This document shows positions 26,077 through 36,108 of a stretch of DNA of 64,000 nucleotides, in pieces. The notes below the pieces were generated by a model, which was not told the origin of the DNA, did not search any database, and worked only from the letters and a program-made list of their open reading frames with translations. This DNA is from Candidatus Pantoea floridensis (lineage in GTDB: Bacteria > Pseudomonadota > Gammaproteobacteria > Enterobacterales > Enterobacteriaceae): contig NZ_OCMY01000002.1 of the NCBI RefSeq assembly GCF_900215435.1, forward strand, positions 620,001 through 684,000, in the 5' to 3' direction. The number at the start of each line of letters is the position of its first letter. Position 1 is the stretch's first letter. The translations under genes and the position numbers were made by a program.

Positions 26077-26247
26077 AGTGATTGATTAGAGGTAACGACA
26101 TCATATCCAGTAGATCGTAGATAACTTCGGCGTTATCACCTCTACCGGGACGTGAAATGACGGAAATTCATTGGGTACCATCAAAATTATGAGCGTAACC
26201 TGGGGTTATCGTGTTCCCCATCGCAGTTGGTTAGTGAGGAATTAACC

Positions 26248-27171
26248 TCAAACTTCATCCTCTAATGAAGCCGTAAAGAACTGGCACAGCAGCTGCCAAA
26301 GATAATGCGCGGCAGGCGTCAAACGGTGATCGGCGCTGCGCAGCAGATGACACTGACTTTCTTTGGCGATGCGATGATCAATGGGAACAGCCACCAGTTC
26401 GCCGCGTTGCAGCGGTGCTTTCACCGATTGAGCAGTCATAAATGAGATGCCTAAACCGGCCTGCGTTAGCGCAATGGCGCTGGAAAACAGATTGCAACAG
26501 TAGGAAGGCGTAAAAATAATCCCTTCACTTTTGAAGATGGCGTTGATGTAACGCTGCAAACCAAACTTTTCATCCATGGCAATTAAACGATGCTGGGTTA
26601 ATTGGCTGGCGCTGACGGCTGTAAGCCCTGCCAGCGGATGATCCGGCGGCACGATGGCGCAAATAGGGCCGCGCTGAAAACTCAGGCATTTCACGCCCGG
26701 CGGTCCCGCTGGGCCGAAGCTCACCGCCATATCCACTTCTCCTTTTGCTATCAGCATCACCGTGGTTTGCATATCGCCTGACATGATGTTCACAAACACG
26801 CCAGGGTAGGCGAGAGAAAATGCCTGCACCACATGCCTGACGACATCGTCCACCATGCCTTGTCCGACGCGCAGGTTAATTGAGCCGCCGCGCATATGAC
26901 GCAAATCCTGCAGCTGCCGCTCCAGCATCTTACGGCGCTGGCTGGTTTGGGCGAAATCCTCCGCCAGCATTTTGCCCGCTTCGGTCAACACCACGTTGCG
27001 TCCGCGCCGCTCCAGCAGCGGCAGTTGCAGGCTGCGTTCCAAAGATGAAAGCTGCCGGCTAATCACTGAGGGATTGATTCCCAGCGCATCTGCCGCGCGG
27101 CGAATACCGCCATGCAATCCAACTTCATACAAATAGCTTATGGATTTCTCAGGATAAGTGGACAACGTCAT
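26248..27171 (-). CDS. LysR family transcriptional regulator
   Basis: 307-residue LysR protein with helix-turn-helix at residues about 6-64 (GLHGGIRRAADALGINPSVI, SRQLSSLERSLQLPLLERRG) and a typical effector domain. The ATG at 27171 is favoured; the frame opens four codons earlier at TTG. It is divergent from the peptidase/transporter unit at 27286, with a clean LysR-type palindrome between them, so it probably controls that unit in response to the imported compound. Confidence 0.9.
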   Translation of the reverse strand: MTLSTYPEKSISYLYEVGLHGGIRRAADALGINPSVISRQLSSLERSLQLPLLERRGRNVVLTEAGKMLAEDFAQTSQRRKMLERQLQDLRHMRGGSINLRVGQGMVDDVVRHVVQAFSLAYPGVFVNIMSGDMQTTVMLIAKGEVDMAVSFGPAGPPGVKCLSFQRGPICAIVPPDHPLAGLTAVSASQLTQHRLIAMDEKFGLQRYINAIFKSEGIIFTPSYCCNLFSSAIALTQAGLGISFMTAQSVKAPLQRGELVAVPIDHRIAKESQCHLLRSADHRLTPAAHYLWQLLCQFFTASLEDEV

Positions 27172-27186
27172 ACTTTTTGCCAATCT

Positions 27187-27203
27187 GTTGCTCTCAGAGC
27201 AAC
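27187..27203. promoter_or_regulatory. Perfect 17-bp palindrome, putative LysR operator
   Basis: GTTGCTCT-C-AGAGCAAC is an exact palindrome and includes a T-N11-A motif, the LysR signature. It lies 16 bases upstream of the LysR ATG and 83 bases before the peptidase gene, ideal for autoregulation and control of the divergent unit. Confidence 0.6.
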
Positions 27204-27285
27204 AATATTAACATTTACTCCTCATTTTTTAACGTCAATATTTCTGCGCATACTGGCTGTGACACTAAGACAGATGGGTAATAAC

Positions 27286-28437
27286 ATGAAAAATATAAAA
27301 GATTATTTGCAGCACCATGCCGATGAAATTCTGGGAGACATCAAACGTCTGGTGGCGGCGGAATCGCCTTCGCACGACAAACTGGCGGTTGACGAGTGTG
27401 GTGAAGTGTTGCAAAGCCTGTTTCAGCAACGGTTAGGCATTAGCGCTAGCGTGTCGCGGCAGCAGGAGTACGGCAATCACCTCAAATTCACCTTGGGCGA
27501 TAGCGGGCCGCAAACAACTATCATCGGCCATTTCGATACCGTCTGGGATCGGGGCGAACTGACGCTACGCGAAGAAGAGGGCAAGTTATTCGGGCCAGGC
27601 GTACTGGATATGAAAGCCGGGCTGGTTCAGGCGATTTGGGCAGTGCGCGCCTTGCAGGCGCTGGATCGGCTGGTGGGCAAACGCATCGTTTTCCTGTGTA
27701 ACAGCGATGAGGAGTTAGGCAGCCCGAGCTCCAGCGACTGGCTGGCGCAACATGCGCCGGGAGCCGATCAGGTTTTAGTGGTTGAGCCTGCCGTGGCGGG
27801 CAGCGGGGCGCTGAAAGTGGCGCGCAAAGGCACCGGACGTTATGACATCACCATCGCCGGGCAAGCTGCCCACGCCGGCAATAATCCGGAAGAGGGCGTG
27901 AGTGCAATTCAGGAGATGGCCCAGCAAATTCTGGTGCTGCATGCCCTGAATGCGCCAGAGCGCGGCACCACGGTCAATGTCGGCATCGCCAACGGCGGCG
28001 GTCGCATCAATGTGGTGGCGGACCACGCGCAACTCGGTATTGATACGCGCGTCACGTGCGAAGAAGAGGCACAGCGCATTGATGCGGCCATCAATCAACT
28101 TCAGCCATTTAGCGCGGGGATTGGTTTACGCATCAGCGGTGGACAGAAGCGTCCGCCGATGCGCCAGACGTCCGCCTCGCTGCTGCTGTTAACGCGCGCC
28201 CAGCGGGTGGCGCAGGCGCTGGGCTTTTCGCTGGAAGGAAAATCGGTCGGCGGCGGCAGCGACGGCAATTTTACGGCGGCTTTGGGATTACCGACGCTGG
28301 ACGGTCTCGGCGCAACCGGTGCGGGCATCCACGCACGTCATGAGCACATTATTATTGCTGACATCGTCCCGCGCGCAGCGTTAGTGGCAGGCATGATCCT
28401 CGCAGACAGTGAGGAGGTCACGCCATGTCACAACTAA
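27286..28437 (+). CDS. M20 family metallopeptidase (glutamate-carboxypeptidase-like)
   Basis: 383-residue dizinc peptidase/deacylase. The start at ATG 27286 (MKNIKDYL) is preferred; ATG 27274 is also possible, and earlier open codons run through the operator. The metal ligands fit the family: His-Asp in GHFDTVW, the bridging Asp in GVLDMKAG, the catalytic Glu-Glu in NSDEELGSP, Glu in VVEPA and the final His in HARHEHI. The dimerisation lobe lies near residues 180-295. Relatives hydrolyse folate-type or dipeptide C-terminal glutamates or N-acyl amino acids. It overlaps the next gene by 13 bases, implying that the transporter imports its substrate. Confidence 0.88.
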   Translation: MKNIKDYLQHHADEILGDIKRLVAAESPSHDKLAVDECGEVLQSLFQQRLGISASVSRQQEYGNHLKFTLGDSGPQTTIIGHFDTVWDRGELTLREEEGKLFGPGVLDMKAGLVQAIWAVRALQALDRLVGKRIVFLCNSDEELGSPSSSDWLAQHAPGADQVLVVEPAVAGSGALKVARKGTGRYDITIAGQAAHAGNNPEEGVSAIQEMAQQILVLHALNAPERGTTVNVGIANGGGRINVVADHAQLGIDTRVTCEEEAQRIDAAINQLQPFSAGIGLRISGGQKRPPMRQTSASLLLLTRAQRVAQALGFSLEGKSVGGGSDGNFTAALGLPTLDGLGATGAGIHARHEHIIIADIVPRAALVAGMILADSEEVTPCHN

Positions 28438-29822
28438 ACATTCAGCAGGCCAGCAGCGCAGCGCCCGTGCAGGAAAGCGGGCAGAGTCCTTATCTTTTGC
28501 TGTTTATCATTTTGGTTCTGGCGGCGGTAGCAACATGGCTAATTCCGGCCGGCGTCTTTGATTTCGTCACGCGTGACGGGATCAAATTTGCCGTAAAAGA
28601 CAGTTTGCATGCGGTACCGCAAAGCGGGGTTTATCCGCTGGAAATCTTTACGGCGATTGCCAAAGGGATGGTGAAATCCGCACCGATTATCTTTCTGATT
28701 CTATTTACCGGTGGCGTGCTGGCGGTGGTTGAGGAAACGGGTGCCATCGCCACGGCGTTGAATTCCCTGTCGCGCAGCACGCGCCTCAGTGACACGCGCA
28801 TGGTGCTGATTTTCGGCACTATCTTTGCCTTGTTAGGCACTACCGGTGTCGTGGTCAACGCGGTGGTGGCGTTTGTGCCCATTGGCCTGCTGGTGGCGCG
28901 CTCAATGGGGTTGCCGCCAATTTTGGGCGCGTCGCTGGTTTACCTCACCTGCGCGGCGGGTTTCAACGTGGCAATCCTCAACCCGGCGACCACCGGTTTA
29001 ACTCAGCATCTGGCACAGCTGCCGTTGTTCTCAGGCATGCTACTTCGCGGTATTACCTGTTTGCTGTTTGTCGTCAGCGCGATTGCTTACCTGATCTGGT
29101 CAATCCGTCGCGCGCGTCAGGATGGGTATCTGCGGCCAAAACAGGCGCAGGGCGCTGAGCAAACGGCGAAGGTTACTGGTCGTCATAAGCTCATTTTAAG
29201 TACGGTCGGGCTGTCGCTGCTGCTGTTCATTAGCGGGGCGGTGAAGTTTCACTGGGGCACCAGTGAGATGTCGGCGATGTTTATCTTACTCTCAATTGCC
29301 GTGGGGTTGATGGGGCGCATGTCGGGTTCGGATATCGCCAACACCTTCCTCAGCGGCTGTTCGAAGCTGGTGAAGGGCGGGTTTATCGTCGGCATGGCAG
29401 CCTCGATTTCGCTGGTGCTGCAGCAGGGCAACGTGCTGGACCCGATTGTCGGTTTCCTGTCTGATTTGCTGGCGCCTATTCCGCCAACCGCAGCAGCGAT
29501 TGGCATGTTTATCAGTGCCGCCTTGATGCACTTCGGCATCTCTTCCGGTTCCGGCGAGTCTGCTTTGCTGATTCCCATCTTCTCACCGCTCGGCGATAAC
29601 CTTGGTTTGACGCGTCAGGTAATGGTGCAGACGGTGCTGCTGGGTGAAGGCATCGTAAACTGCATGAGCCCTACATCAGGCGTGCTGATGGCGGTTTTGG
29701 CCACGGCGAACGTGTCGTTTGGCAAATGGCTGCGTTTTGTTGCGCCGGTCATCGCCGTGTGGTTTGTTATCTGCGTAGTGATGCTGCTGATTGGCGTGGC
29801 GATAAACTGGGGACCGTTCTGA
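28425..29822 (+). CDS. YfcC-family membrane transporter
   Basis: 465-residue, roughly twelve-segment inner-membrane protein of the YfcC/C4-dicarboxylate-carrier-like family. Features are PAGVFDFVTRDG near the start, TTGVVVNAVVAFVPIGLLVA, AGFNVAILNPATTGLTQHLA and the late GISSGSGESALLIPIFSPLG. The ATG overlaps the M20 peptidase end, so the two are translationally coupled. Family members are associated with arginine, peptide or dicarboxylate uptake; the partner peptidase suggests a di- or acylated-amino-acid substrate. Confidence 0.82.
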   Translation: MSQLNIQQASSAAPVQESGQSPYLLLFIILVLAAVATWLIPAGVFDFVTRDGIKFAVKDSLHAVPQSGVYPLEIFTAIAKGMVKSAPIIFLILFTGGVLAVVEETGAIATALNSLSRSTRLSDTRMVLIFGTIFALLGTTGVVVNAVVAFVPIGLLVARSMGLPPILGASLVYLTCAAGFNVAILNPATTGLTQHLAQLPLFSGMLLRGITCLLFVVSAIAYLIWSIRRARQDGYLRPKQAQGAEQTAKVTGRHKLILSTVGLSLLLFISGAVKFHWGTSEMSAMFILLSIAVGLMGRMSGSDIANTFLSGCSKLVKGGFIVGMAASISLVLQQGNVLDPIVGFLSDLLAPIPPTAAAIGMFISAALMHFGISSGSGESALLIPIFSPLGDNLGLTRQVMVQTVLLGEGIVNCMSPTSGVLMAVLATANVSFGKWLRFVAPVIAVWFVICVVMLLIGVAINWGPF

Positions 29823-29829
29823 TATAAAA

Positions 29830-29855
29830 CCAGGAAGCGCGAAAGGGCTTCCTGG
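29830..29855 (+). terminator. Hairpin after transporter gene
   Basis: CCAGGAAGC at 29830-29838 pairs with GCTTCCTGG at 29847-29855 around eight bases, starting seven bases after the stop. There is no strong T-run. The remaining gap to pagP (to 30041) shows no convincing PhoP box. Confidence 0.5.
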
Positions 29856-30041
29856 CCGCTTCTGATACGTTTATAAAACGGATTTTATCGGCCCATAGCC
29901 ATGGGCATTTGGCCCGTCAGAAATTTCCTATAGCAATAACAAGCAACTATAATCTACCCGGTTAAGTGGCTTGATCTGCTCTCTTAGCACGTCAGCTTTT
30001 CCACCCCCTTTTCATGTCGATGAATTTCAGAGGCATAAACT

Positions 30042-30599
30042 ATGCGAAGTCTTCAGGCGACCTGGTCTCTTATCTTGATTCTGAGTGTCTTTCCTGCCAG
30101 CGCGGCTGGCACGCTGAGTGATGGCTGGGAATGGCTCAAGCAGGACGTTTCTCAAACCTGGCAGGAACCGCAGTATTACGATCTCTATTTGCCCTTTATT
30201 AGCTGGCACGCGCGCTTCGCTTACGATAAAGAGAAAACGGACAACTATAATGAAACGCCGTGGGGCGGTGGCTTCGGCGTTTCACGCATCAATGAAGAGG
30301 GTAACTGGAGCGCGCTCTATGCGATGGCATTTAAAGATTCGCATAATGAATGGCAGCCGATTGTTGGCTATGGTTGGGAGAAAGGTTGGTATCTGGACCA
30401 GCAGCGCGATTTTCGTCTCGGTCTGGGGCTAACCGCTGGCATTACGGCACGGGATGATTTCGCCAATTATGTCCCGCTGCCCATTGTCCTGCCGCTGTTC
30501 TCTGCGGGCTATAAACGCCTCAACGTGCAGTTCACTTACATTCCCGGCACCTACAATAACGGCAACGTGCTGTTCGCCTGGTTACGCTATGCGTTCTGA
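30042..30599 (+). CDS. pagP: Lipid A palmitoyltransferase PagP (CrcA)
   Basis: 185-residue outer-membrane beta-barrel enzyme that moves a palmitate from phospholipid to lipid A, giving resistance to cationic peptides. The signal peptide covers about residues 1-22. Residues His56, Asp99 and Ser100 align with E. coli mature His33, Asp76 and Ser77 at a constant offset. The blocks [35 protein letters not shown] and [20 protein letters not shown] are near identical. The ATG follows AGAGGCATAAACT. The downstream hydrolase overlaps its end by 11 bases, indicating co-translation. Confidence 0.95.
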   Translation: MRSLQATWSLILILSVFPASAAGTLSDGWEWLKQDVSQTWQEPQYYDLYLPFISWHARFAYDKEKTDNYNETPWGGGFGVSRINEEGNWSALYAMAFKDSHNEWQPIVGYGWEKGWYLDQQRDFRLGLGLTAGITARDDFANYVPLPIVLPLFSAGYKRLNVQFTYIPGTYNNGNVLFAWLRYAF

Positions 30600-32106
30600 T
30601 GCCGCTAACGCACTGTACAAAGATAAAATTGGCAAACTCCTTAAGCGAACAGCCGTGGGCGTGTTGGTTTTACTCATCGTGTTTCTGGGGATTCGCGGTT
30701 ATCAATCCGAGCAGGGGCCGCCATTGCACCGCTGGCATACCTGGGCCGCACATGAAATGGCGAAAGATGAGATTGATCGCGCCAGCTTCGCTGATTATCT
30801 GGCGCGAGAAGATGCCATTTTCCATGACATGAAAGTCAATGTAACCGATCAACTCAGTGATGAGGATAAAACGCCACTTAACCGCTTTAACCAACACAGT
30901 TCAGTTTATCCAGCGCGGTTTGATACCGACTGGAATCGCTCTTTTATTCTTGAACCAGAAGGTGAGGTGAAAGGTGCTGTGGTATTGCTGCATGGGTTAA
31001 CCGATTCGCCCTACAGCATGCGTTATCTGGCGCAGGCCTATCAGCAAAAGGGCTTTGTAGCGGTGGTGCCGCGCTTGCCCGGTCACGGCACGGCACCCGG
31101 CTCGCTCACTAAAGTCGACTGGCAAATGTGGATGGCGGTGACCCGCTTAGCGGTGCGCGAAGCCACGCGCCTGGCGGGAAACAATGTGCCCTTACATCTG
31201 GTTGGCTACTCCAACGGCGGCGCATTAGCCGTGAAGTACAGCCTCGATAGCCTGCAAAATAACGCGCTGCGTAAACCGCAGCAGATTGTGCTGTTGTCGC
31301 CGATGATTGGCGTCACCGCCTATGCGCGATTTGCCGGATTAGCAGGCTGGCCAGCAGCCATTCCAGGATTCGCCAAAGCCGCCTGGCTGAGTATCGTTCC
31401 GGAATATAATCCCTTTAAATACAACTCATTTCCTGTGCGCGCCGCGCGTCAATCCTGGCTATTAACCCAGGCCATGCAGGATCAAATGCTGCACATCATA
31501 CGCAGCGGAAAAATGCAGGCATTTCCACCGGTGCTGACCTTCCAGTCCGTGCTGGATTCCACCATCAGCACCCGCGCGGTCGTGAATGCGTTTTATCGCT
31601 ATTTGCCGGATAACGGCAGCGAGCTGGTGATGTTCGACATCAATCAGGCGGCAAACCTACGCGCGCTCTTCAGACCCGCACTGTATTCGGCAGCAAACAG
31701 TTTATTGCCCCCGGCACCGCGTCGCTACACATCCACGGTGATCACCAATGCGTCGCCCAATACCTATGACACCGTGGCGCGTATTACCCCGGCTGAAGAA
31801 ACTCAAGAGAGAGTGCGTTCATTGCATGCGGCGTGGCCGCAGGATACGTATTCTCTATCGCATATTGCGCTGCCATTTCCGCTTAGCGATTCGTTGTATG
31901 GCCGCGAACCGAGCGAAAGGAACCGTTATGGCATTAGCTTTGGCACCATTTCACTGCGTGGCGAAACCGCCAGCCTGATCGTTGGGCTTGATACCCTGAT
32001 GCGCAATACATCCAATCCGTTTTTTGATTTTATGATGCTGCAGATAAAAGGGCGCATCGATTGCAGCAGCCAGGCTGATGTTCAACCCTGCCTTAAAGCG
32101 TTATGA
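30589..32106 (+). CDS. Membrane-anchored alpha/beta hydrolase
   Basis: 505-residue serine hydrolase. Residues about 20-40 ([15 protein letters not shown]) form an N-terminal anchor, placing the catalytic domain in the periplasm. The oxyanion segment is [27 protein letters not shown] follows as in monoacylglycerol lipases, and the nucleophile elbow is VGYSNGG. A long C-terminal part beyond residue 300 is less typical. The start at 30589 overlaps pagP by 11 bases; the open frame continues upstream within pagP in another frame, not coding. Overlap with pagP suggests a role in envelope lipid metabolism, perhaps hydrolysing lysophospholipid left by PagP. That link is inference. Confidence 0.82.
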   Translation: MRSDAANALYKDKIGKLLKRTAVGVLVLLIVFLGIRGYQSEQGPPLHRWHTWAAHEMAKDEIDRASFADYLAREDAIFHDMKVNVTDQLSDEDKTPLNRFNQHSSVYPARFDTDWNRSFILEPEGEVKGAVVLLHGLTDSPYSMRYLAQAYQQKGFVAVVPRLPGHGTAPGSLTKVDWQMWMAVTRLAVREATRLAGNNVPLHLVGYSNGGALAVKYSLDSLQNNALRKPQQIVLLSPMIGVTAYARFAGLAGWPAAIPGFAKAAWLSIVPEYNPFKYNSFPVRAARQSWLLTQAMQDQMLHIIRSGKMQAFPPVLTFQSVLDSTISTRAVVNAFYRYLPDNGSELVMFDINQAANLRALFRPALYSAANSLLPPAPRRYTSTVITNASPNTYDTVARITPAEETQERVRSLHAAWPQDTYSLSHIALPFPLSDSLYGREPSERNRYGISFGTISLRGETASLIVGLDTLMRNTSNPFFDFMMLQIKGRIDCSSQADVQPCLKAL

Positions 32107-33058
32107 CTTGTTTCAACCAGCCGCTGGCGAGAATCAGCCGCGACAGCAACACCGAGGCGGCAAAGGTGACCACAATCAGCGTCAGCTTGGTGGCTAACGA
32201 GGTAATCGGAATCAGCGCTGTCACCAGGTGGAATACCGAATAATGCAGGATGTAGACTCCGGTCATGGTTTTGCTAATGGTCCCCAGCAGGGCTTCTTTT
32301 ATGGCCGCATTGCGGCGAAAGCGCACCTCGCTGGCGGCAATGACCAGCGCCACCACCAGCAGATAGATTTGCGATCCGGTCAGGATGAAGGCATTGCGAT
32401 CGGCTTTAAACAGCGCAAAGAAGAAGTGCTGCTCGTAAAACCAGGTGAAAAGATAAATAACGGGCAGGGCGATAATCGCGCCGCGCGCCACCTTTTTGCG
32501 CGCCATCCAGTCGGCAATTAGCGCATCGCCCAGCAGCTGGCCGGTTAAGTAAAACAGCAGCCACGTCCAGAGGCGATATTGCGGTTCAAGACTAAAGAGG
32601 TGCTCATCAGGATACAAAACCGAGAGCAGGTCGTAGCCGTAAGAAAAGACCAGCAGGCTAAACACCAGCCCACAGAACAGCAGCCGATGCCGGCTAAGCC
32701 AGAGCAGCAGCGGATGAAAACTGTAGATAATAATGAATGAGAAAACGAACCACGGTTGAATCAAATAGCCGCGCTGATAAGGTTCCCACAGGTAATAGAT
32801 CGTCATCCAGAAGAGAAACACGATCACCACATTTCTGATCTTTCCTATCTGCCAGTGCACATCCTGCTCGGCGCGCGCATCCATAATCCCGGCGACGACA
32901 AAAAACAGCGGCGTAGCAATGGTGGAAATAAAGGTAAGAAACGCCAGAATCCAGTGGTAATCATAATCGTAGCGATCCCAGGTGTTGTACAGGGTGAAGA
33001 ACGTCACTGCCGCCATGCAACCCAGGGTTTTGATGACATTGAGCCCGGTATTATTCAT
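32093..33058 (-). CDS. Acyltransferase family 3 membrane protein (WecH/YiaH-like)
   Basis: 321-residue inner-membrane O-acyltransferase with about ten hydrophobic segments. It starts MNNTGLNVIKTLGCMAAVTF where the catalytic His of other members is often found, and it contains ATPLFFVVAGIMDARAEQDV, matching the PLFFVISGYL-type motif. The classical catalytic histidine before the first segment is not evident, so activity is uncertain. It overlaps the RND permease stop by four bases (ATGA) and thus is the last gene of that unit. Its 3' end also overlaps the convergent hydrolase by 14 bases. Confidence 0.78.
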   Translation of the reverse strand: MNNTGLNVIKTLGCMAAVTFFTLYNTWDRYDYDYHWILAFLTFISTIATPLFFVVAGIMDARAEQDVHWQIGKIRNVVIVFLFWMTIYYLWEPYQRGYLIQPWFVFSFIIIYSFHPLLLWLSRHRLLFCGLVFSLLVFSYGYDLLSVLYPDEHLFSLEPQYRLWTWLLFYLTGQLLGDALIADWMARKKVARGAIIALPVIYLFTWFYEQHFFFALFKADRNAFILTGSQIYLLVVALVIAASEVRFRRNAAIKEALLGTISKTMTGVYILHYSVFHLVTALIPITSLATKLTLIVVTFAASVLLSRLILASGWLKQVITL

Positions 33059-36000
33059 GACGCGGTTTGGCGATGGAAGCAGGCATAGATCACCGGCAGA
33101 ACCAGCAGCGTCAGTACGGTTGCAAAGCCCAGGCCGAACATAATCACCACCGCCATGCTTTGAAAAAATACATCACGCAGCAGCGGCGCGAGTCCCAGCA
33201 CGGTAGTGAAAGCCGTGAGCAAAATCGGGCGCAAACGCGAGGTGGCGGCATAGAGGATCGCTTCTCCCAGCGGCTTCAACAGCTTCTGTTGTTCAATCTC
33301 CTCAACCAGCACAATTCCGTTACGGATCAACATGCCACTCAGGCTTAACAGGCCAATAAGGGCCATAAAACCAAACGGAATGCCGGTGATCAAGAAACCG
33401 GGCGTGACACCGATTAGCGCCAGCGGCACCGTCAGCCAGATGGCAACGGCATTCTTCAGTGAGCTGAACATCAGCACGGTAATGACGAACATCACCAGAT
33501 ACCCCAGCGGCAGCGAGGTAAACACTCCTTGCTGCGCCTCACTGGAACTTTCGGCATCGCCTCCCCATTCGATGCTGTATCCGTGCGGCAGCGGGATGTG
33601 ATCAATCAGCGGCTTTACGCGCGCCAGAATATCACCGGACGTATCGTTGCTGAGCGGATTCGGGTCGGTCTGAACCGTCAGCACCCGGCTGCGATCGCGG
33701 CGCAGAATCAGCGGATCTTCCCATTGCAAGCTGAAGCCGCTTACAACATTACTGAGCGGAATATACTGCTGCTGGCTCTGGCTCCACACCAGCACATTAT
33801 TCAGATGATTGGCGTCCTGCCGCTCGCTGGCCGGTGGCCGCACCATTACCGGCAGCAAATCGGCGCCTTCACGATAAAGCCCCACGCGGCTGCCTGAGAA
33901 ATTCATCTCCAGCGCGTTATCAACATCCTGTTTATCCACGCCTAACTCACGGCCGAGCGCCAGATTGTACTGCGGGCGAATAACTTTGCTGCGGTTTTGC
34001 CAATCATTCCGCACGCTATCAGTGGCGGAATCCTGAGTCAGGATGGCATCAACCTGGCTGGCAATCAGCCGCATTCTGTCGGGATCGGGTCCCTTAATAC
34101 GCACCTCGATCGCGCTGCCGCCGGAAGGGCCAAACATCACCCGTTTGGTGCTGGCGTTCACCTGCGGATACTGGCGTGCAATGTAGCTGTCAATACGCCG
34201 GGTAAGGGCGGTGATATTGCGCTGATCGTCCATGCGCACCATGATCTGCGCGTAATTGCTGTACTGGCGCTGCCCGTTGTAAGTGAGAATAAAGCGCATG
34301 CTGCCCTGACCAATGGTGGTTACCGTCGAGATCACGCCCTGCTGGCCGGTAATCGATTTCTCAATCTCGCTGGCCATGTTTTCAGTAGATTTGATGTCGG
34401 TGCCGTAAGGTAACCAGAGATCGACAAAGAAGATCGGCGTATTGGCAGACGGAAAGAAATTTTGCCGTACCGAGCCGAATCCCCAAATTGCTAACGCCAG
34501 CAGCACCGCCATCAGAGAAAGCGTGAGGGTTTTCTGCGTGAGCAGCACCTGCAACATCCGCTGATAAAGCCGATAAAAGCCACCCTCATAAGGTGAGACA
34601 CTGACCGCGGCGGCTGCTGACGCCTGCGCGTTAAACAGCCACCATTTGATCAGTACCGGTGTGATAGTGAGGGCGCAAAACCAGCTCAGCAGCAGGGAAA
34701 TCAGCAACACCTGAAACAGCGATTTGCAGTATTCACCGGTAGAATCCTGCGATAATCCGATGGGGGCAAACGCCAGAATGGCGATGATTGTCGCTCCCAA
34801 GAGGGGGAAGGCGGTGCGGCGAATAACGAAGTTGATGGTGGTCATGAGGGGCGAGTTTTGCTGGCGCGCCATCAGCACGCCTTCGACAATCACAATGGCA
34901 TTATCCACCAGCATACTGAGGGCGATGATGAGCGCGCCCAGCGAGATACGCTGTAGCTCAATACCGCACAGATACATGATCAGCAGCGTACCCAGCACAT
35001 TCAGCGCCAGTGAAAGCGCAATAATTATGCCGCTGCGCACGCCCATAAAAATCAGCAGCACGCCGACCACAATCGCTAATGCCATGAGGAAATTAGCAAT
35101 AAAGCCATTCACGGAGTGCGCCACTTCCGCAGCCTGATCGTAAAACACATTGAGTTGGATGCCCGCTGGCTTTTCTGCCGACATCTGCTGCAGTTTGGCC
35201 TCCAGCGCACGACCAACGTCAATCACGTTTACCCCAGGGATAAACGAAATTCCCATGGTCACCGCCGGACGTACGTTGGCATGGTAAATGCTGGAGGGCG
35301 AATCGCTCAGCCCACGCGAGAGCGTAGCGATATCGCGTAATCGGGTGGTGGCGTGGTCGCCCGGCGGGCTCACCAGCAGATTGCTTAACTCTTCGATGTT
35401 TTGAAACTCACCGGTGGGATGCAGGCGGATAGATTCCGTCCCGGCTTTGATCTCTCCCGCGCTTGAAACCACATTCAGGCGGCTCAGCACGCTGGCAAGT
35501 TGCGGCAGGGTGATGCCGCGCGCAGCCATCATCGTCAGCGAAACATCGACGTTAATTTGCTGGGGGATCACTCCGCCGAGCGCCACTTTCCCCACGCCCG
35601 GAACCAGCACCAGTTCACGACGCAGCTGCTCCGCGTACTGCACTAACTCCGAATTACTGAAGTTATCGCCTGAAATCGTGAAGAAAAAACCGAAGACATC
35701 GCCGAAATCATCATTGACGAACGGTGCAGAAACGCCGGGAGGAAAGAAACGCGCCGCGTCGCCCACTCTGCGCCGCAGTTCATCCCATATTTGCGGCAAT
35801 TCACGGGAATGGTAGCGTGAGGCAATGTTCACTGTAATCTGTGACAGCCCATTAGATGAGATCGAACTGACGTTGTCTAGGTACGGCAACTGCTGCAGCG
35901 CGTTCTCCAGTGGCAAAGTGACTTCCTCTTCCACCTGCTGAGCGGAGGCACCGGGATAATGCGTAACCACCACCGCGGTTTTAATGGTAAACGCGGGATC

Positions 36001-36108
36001 TTCGAGGCGACCAATATTGAGCAGGGCAAAAATACCGCCGACGCCCAGTAACAAAATCGCCAGCCAGACGCGTACCGGATTATCAATAAACTGCCGGGAG
36101 ATATCCAT
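33055..36108 (-). CDS. RND efflux permease, HAE1 type
   Basis: 1017-residue inner-membrane proton-drug antiporter of the AcrB/MexK-like class. Twelve membrane segments and two large periplasmic loops are evident. The proton-relay region reads LIIALSMLVDNAIVIVEG, with the expected Asp; the second half carries FMALIGLLSLSGMLIRNGIV. It follows the adaptor gene with TAATG overlap, forming a pump, while the outer-membrane channel (TolC type) must come from elsewhere. Drug range cannot be read from sequence. It lacks the paired DD in TM4 typical of AcrB, like the MexK/YegN-related branch. Confidence 0.9.
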   Translation of the reverse strand: MDISRQFIDNPVRVWLAILLLGVGGIFALLNIGRLEDPAFTIKTAVVVTHYPGASAQQVEEEVTLPLENALQQLPYLDNVSSISSNGLSQITVNIASRYHSRELPQIWDELRRRVGDAARFFPPGVSAPFVNDDFGDVFGFFFTISGDNFSNSELVQYAEQLRRELVLVPGVGKVALGGVIPQQINVDVSLTMMAARGITLPQLASVLSRLNVVSSAGEIKAGTESIRLHPTGEFQNIEELSNLLVSPPGDHATTRLRDIATLSRGLSDSPSSIYHANVRPAVTMGISFIPGVNVIDVGRALEAKLQQMSAEKPAGIQLNVFYDQAAEVAHSVNGFIANFLMALAIVVGVLLIFMGVRSGIIIALSLALNVLGTLLIMYLCGIELQRISLGALIIALSMLVDNAIVIVEGVLMARQQNSPLMTTINFVIRRTAFPLLGATIIAILAFAPIGLSQDSTGEYCKSLFQVLLISLLLSWFCALTITPVLIKWWLFNAQASAAAAVSVSPYEGGFYRLYQRMLQVLLTQKTLTLSLMAVLLALAIWGFGSVRQNFFPSANTPIFFVDLWLPYGTDIKSTENMASEIEKSITGQQGVISTVTTIGQGSMRFILTYNGQRQYSNYAQIMVRMDDQRNITALTRRIDSYIARQYPQVNASTKRVMFGPSGGSAIEVRIKGPDPDRMRLIASQVDAILTQDSATDSVRNDWQNRSKVIRPQYNLALGRELGVDKQDVDNALEMNFSGSRVGLYREGADLLPVMVRPPASERQDANHLNNVLVWSQSQQQYIPLSNVVSGFSLQWEDPLILRRDRSRVLTVQTDPNPLSNDTSGDILARVKPLIDHIPLPHGYSIEWGGDAESSSEAQQGVFTSLPLGYLVMFVITVLMFSSLKNAVAIWLTVPLALIGVTPGFLITGIPFGFMALIGLLSLSGMLIRNGIVLVEEIEQQKLLKPLGEAILYAATSRLRPILLTAFTTVLGLAPLLRDVFFQSMAVVIMFGLGFATVLTLLVLPVIYACFHRQTAS

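Noticed and set aside
29941..30041. PhoP box before pagP
   Set aside because: GGTTAAGTGGCTTGAT near 29960 has only loose likeness to the paired GTTTA half-sites, so not reported as a site.
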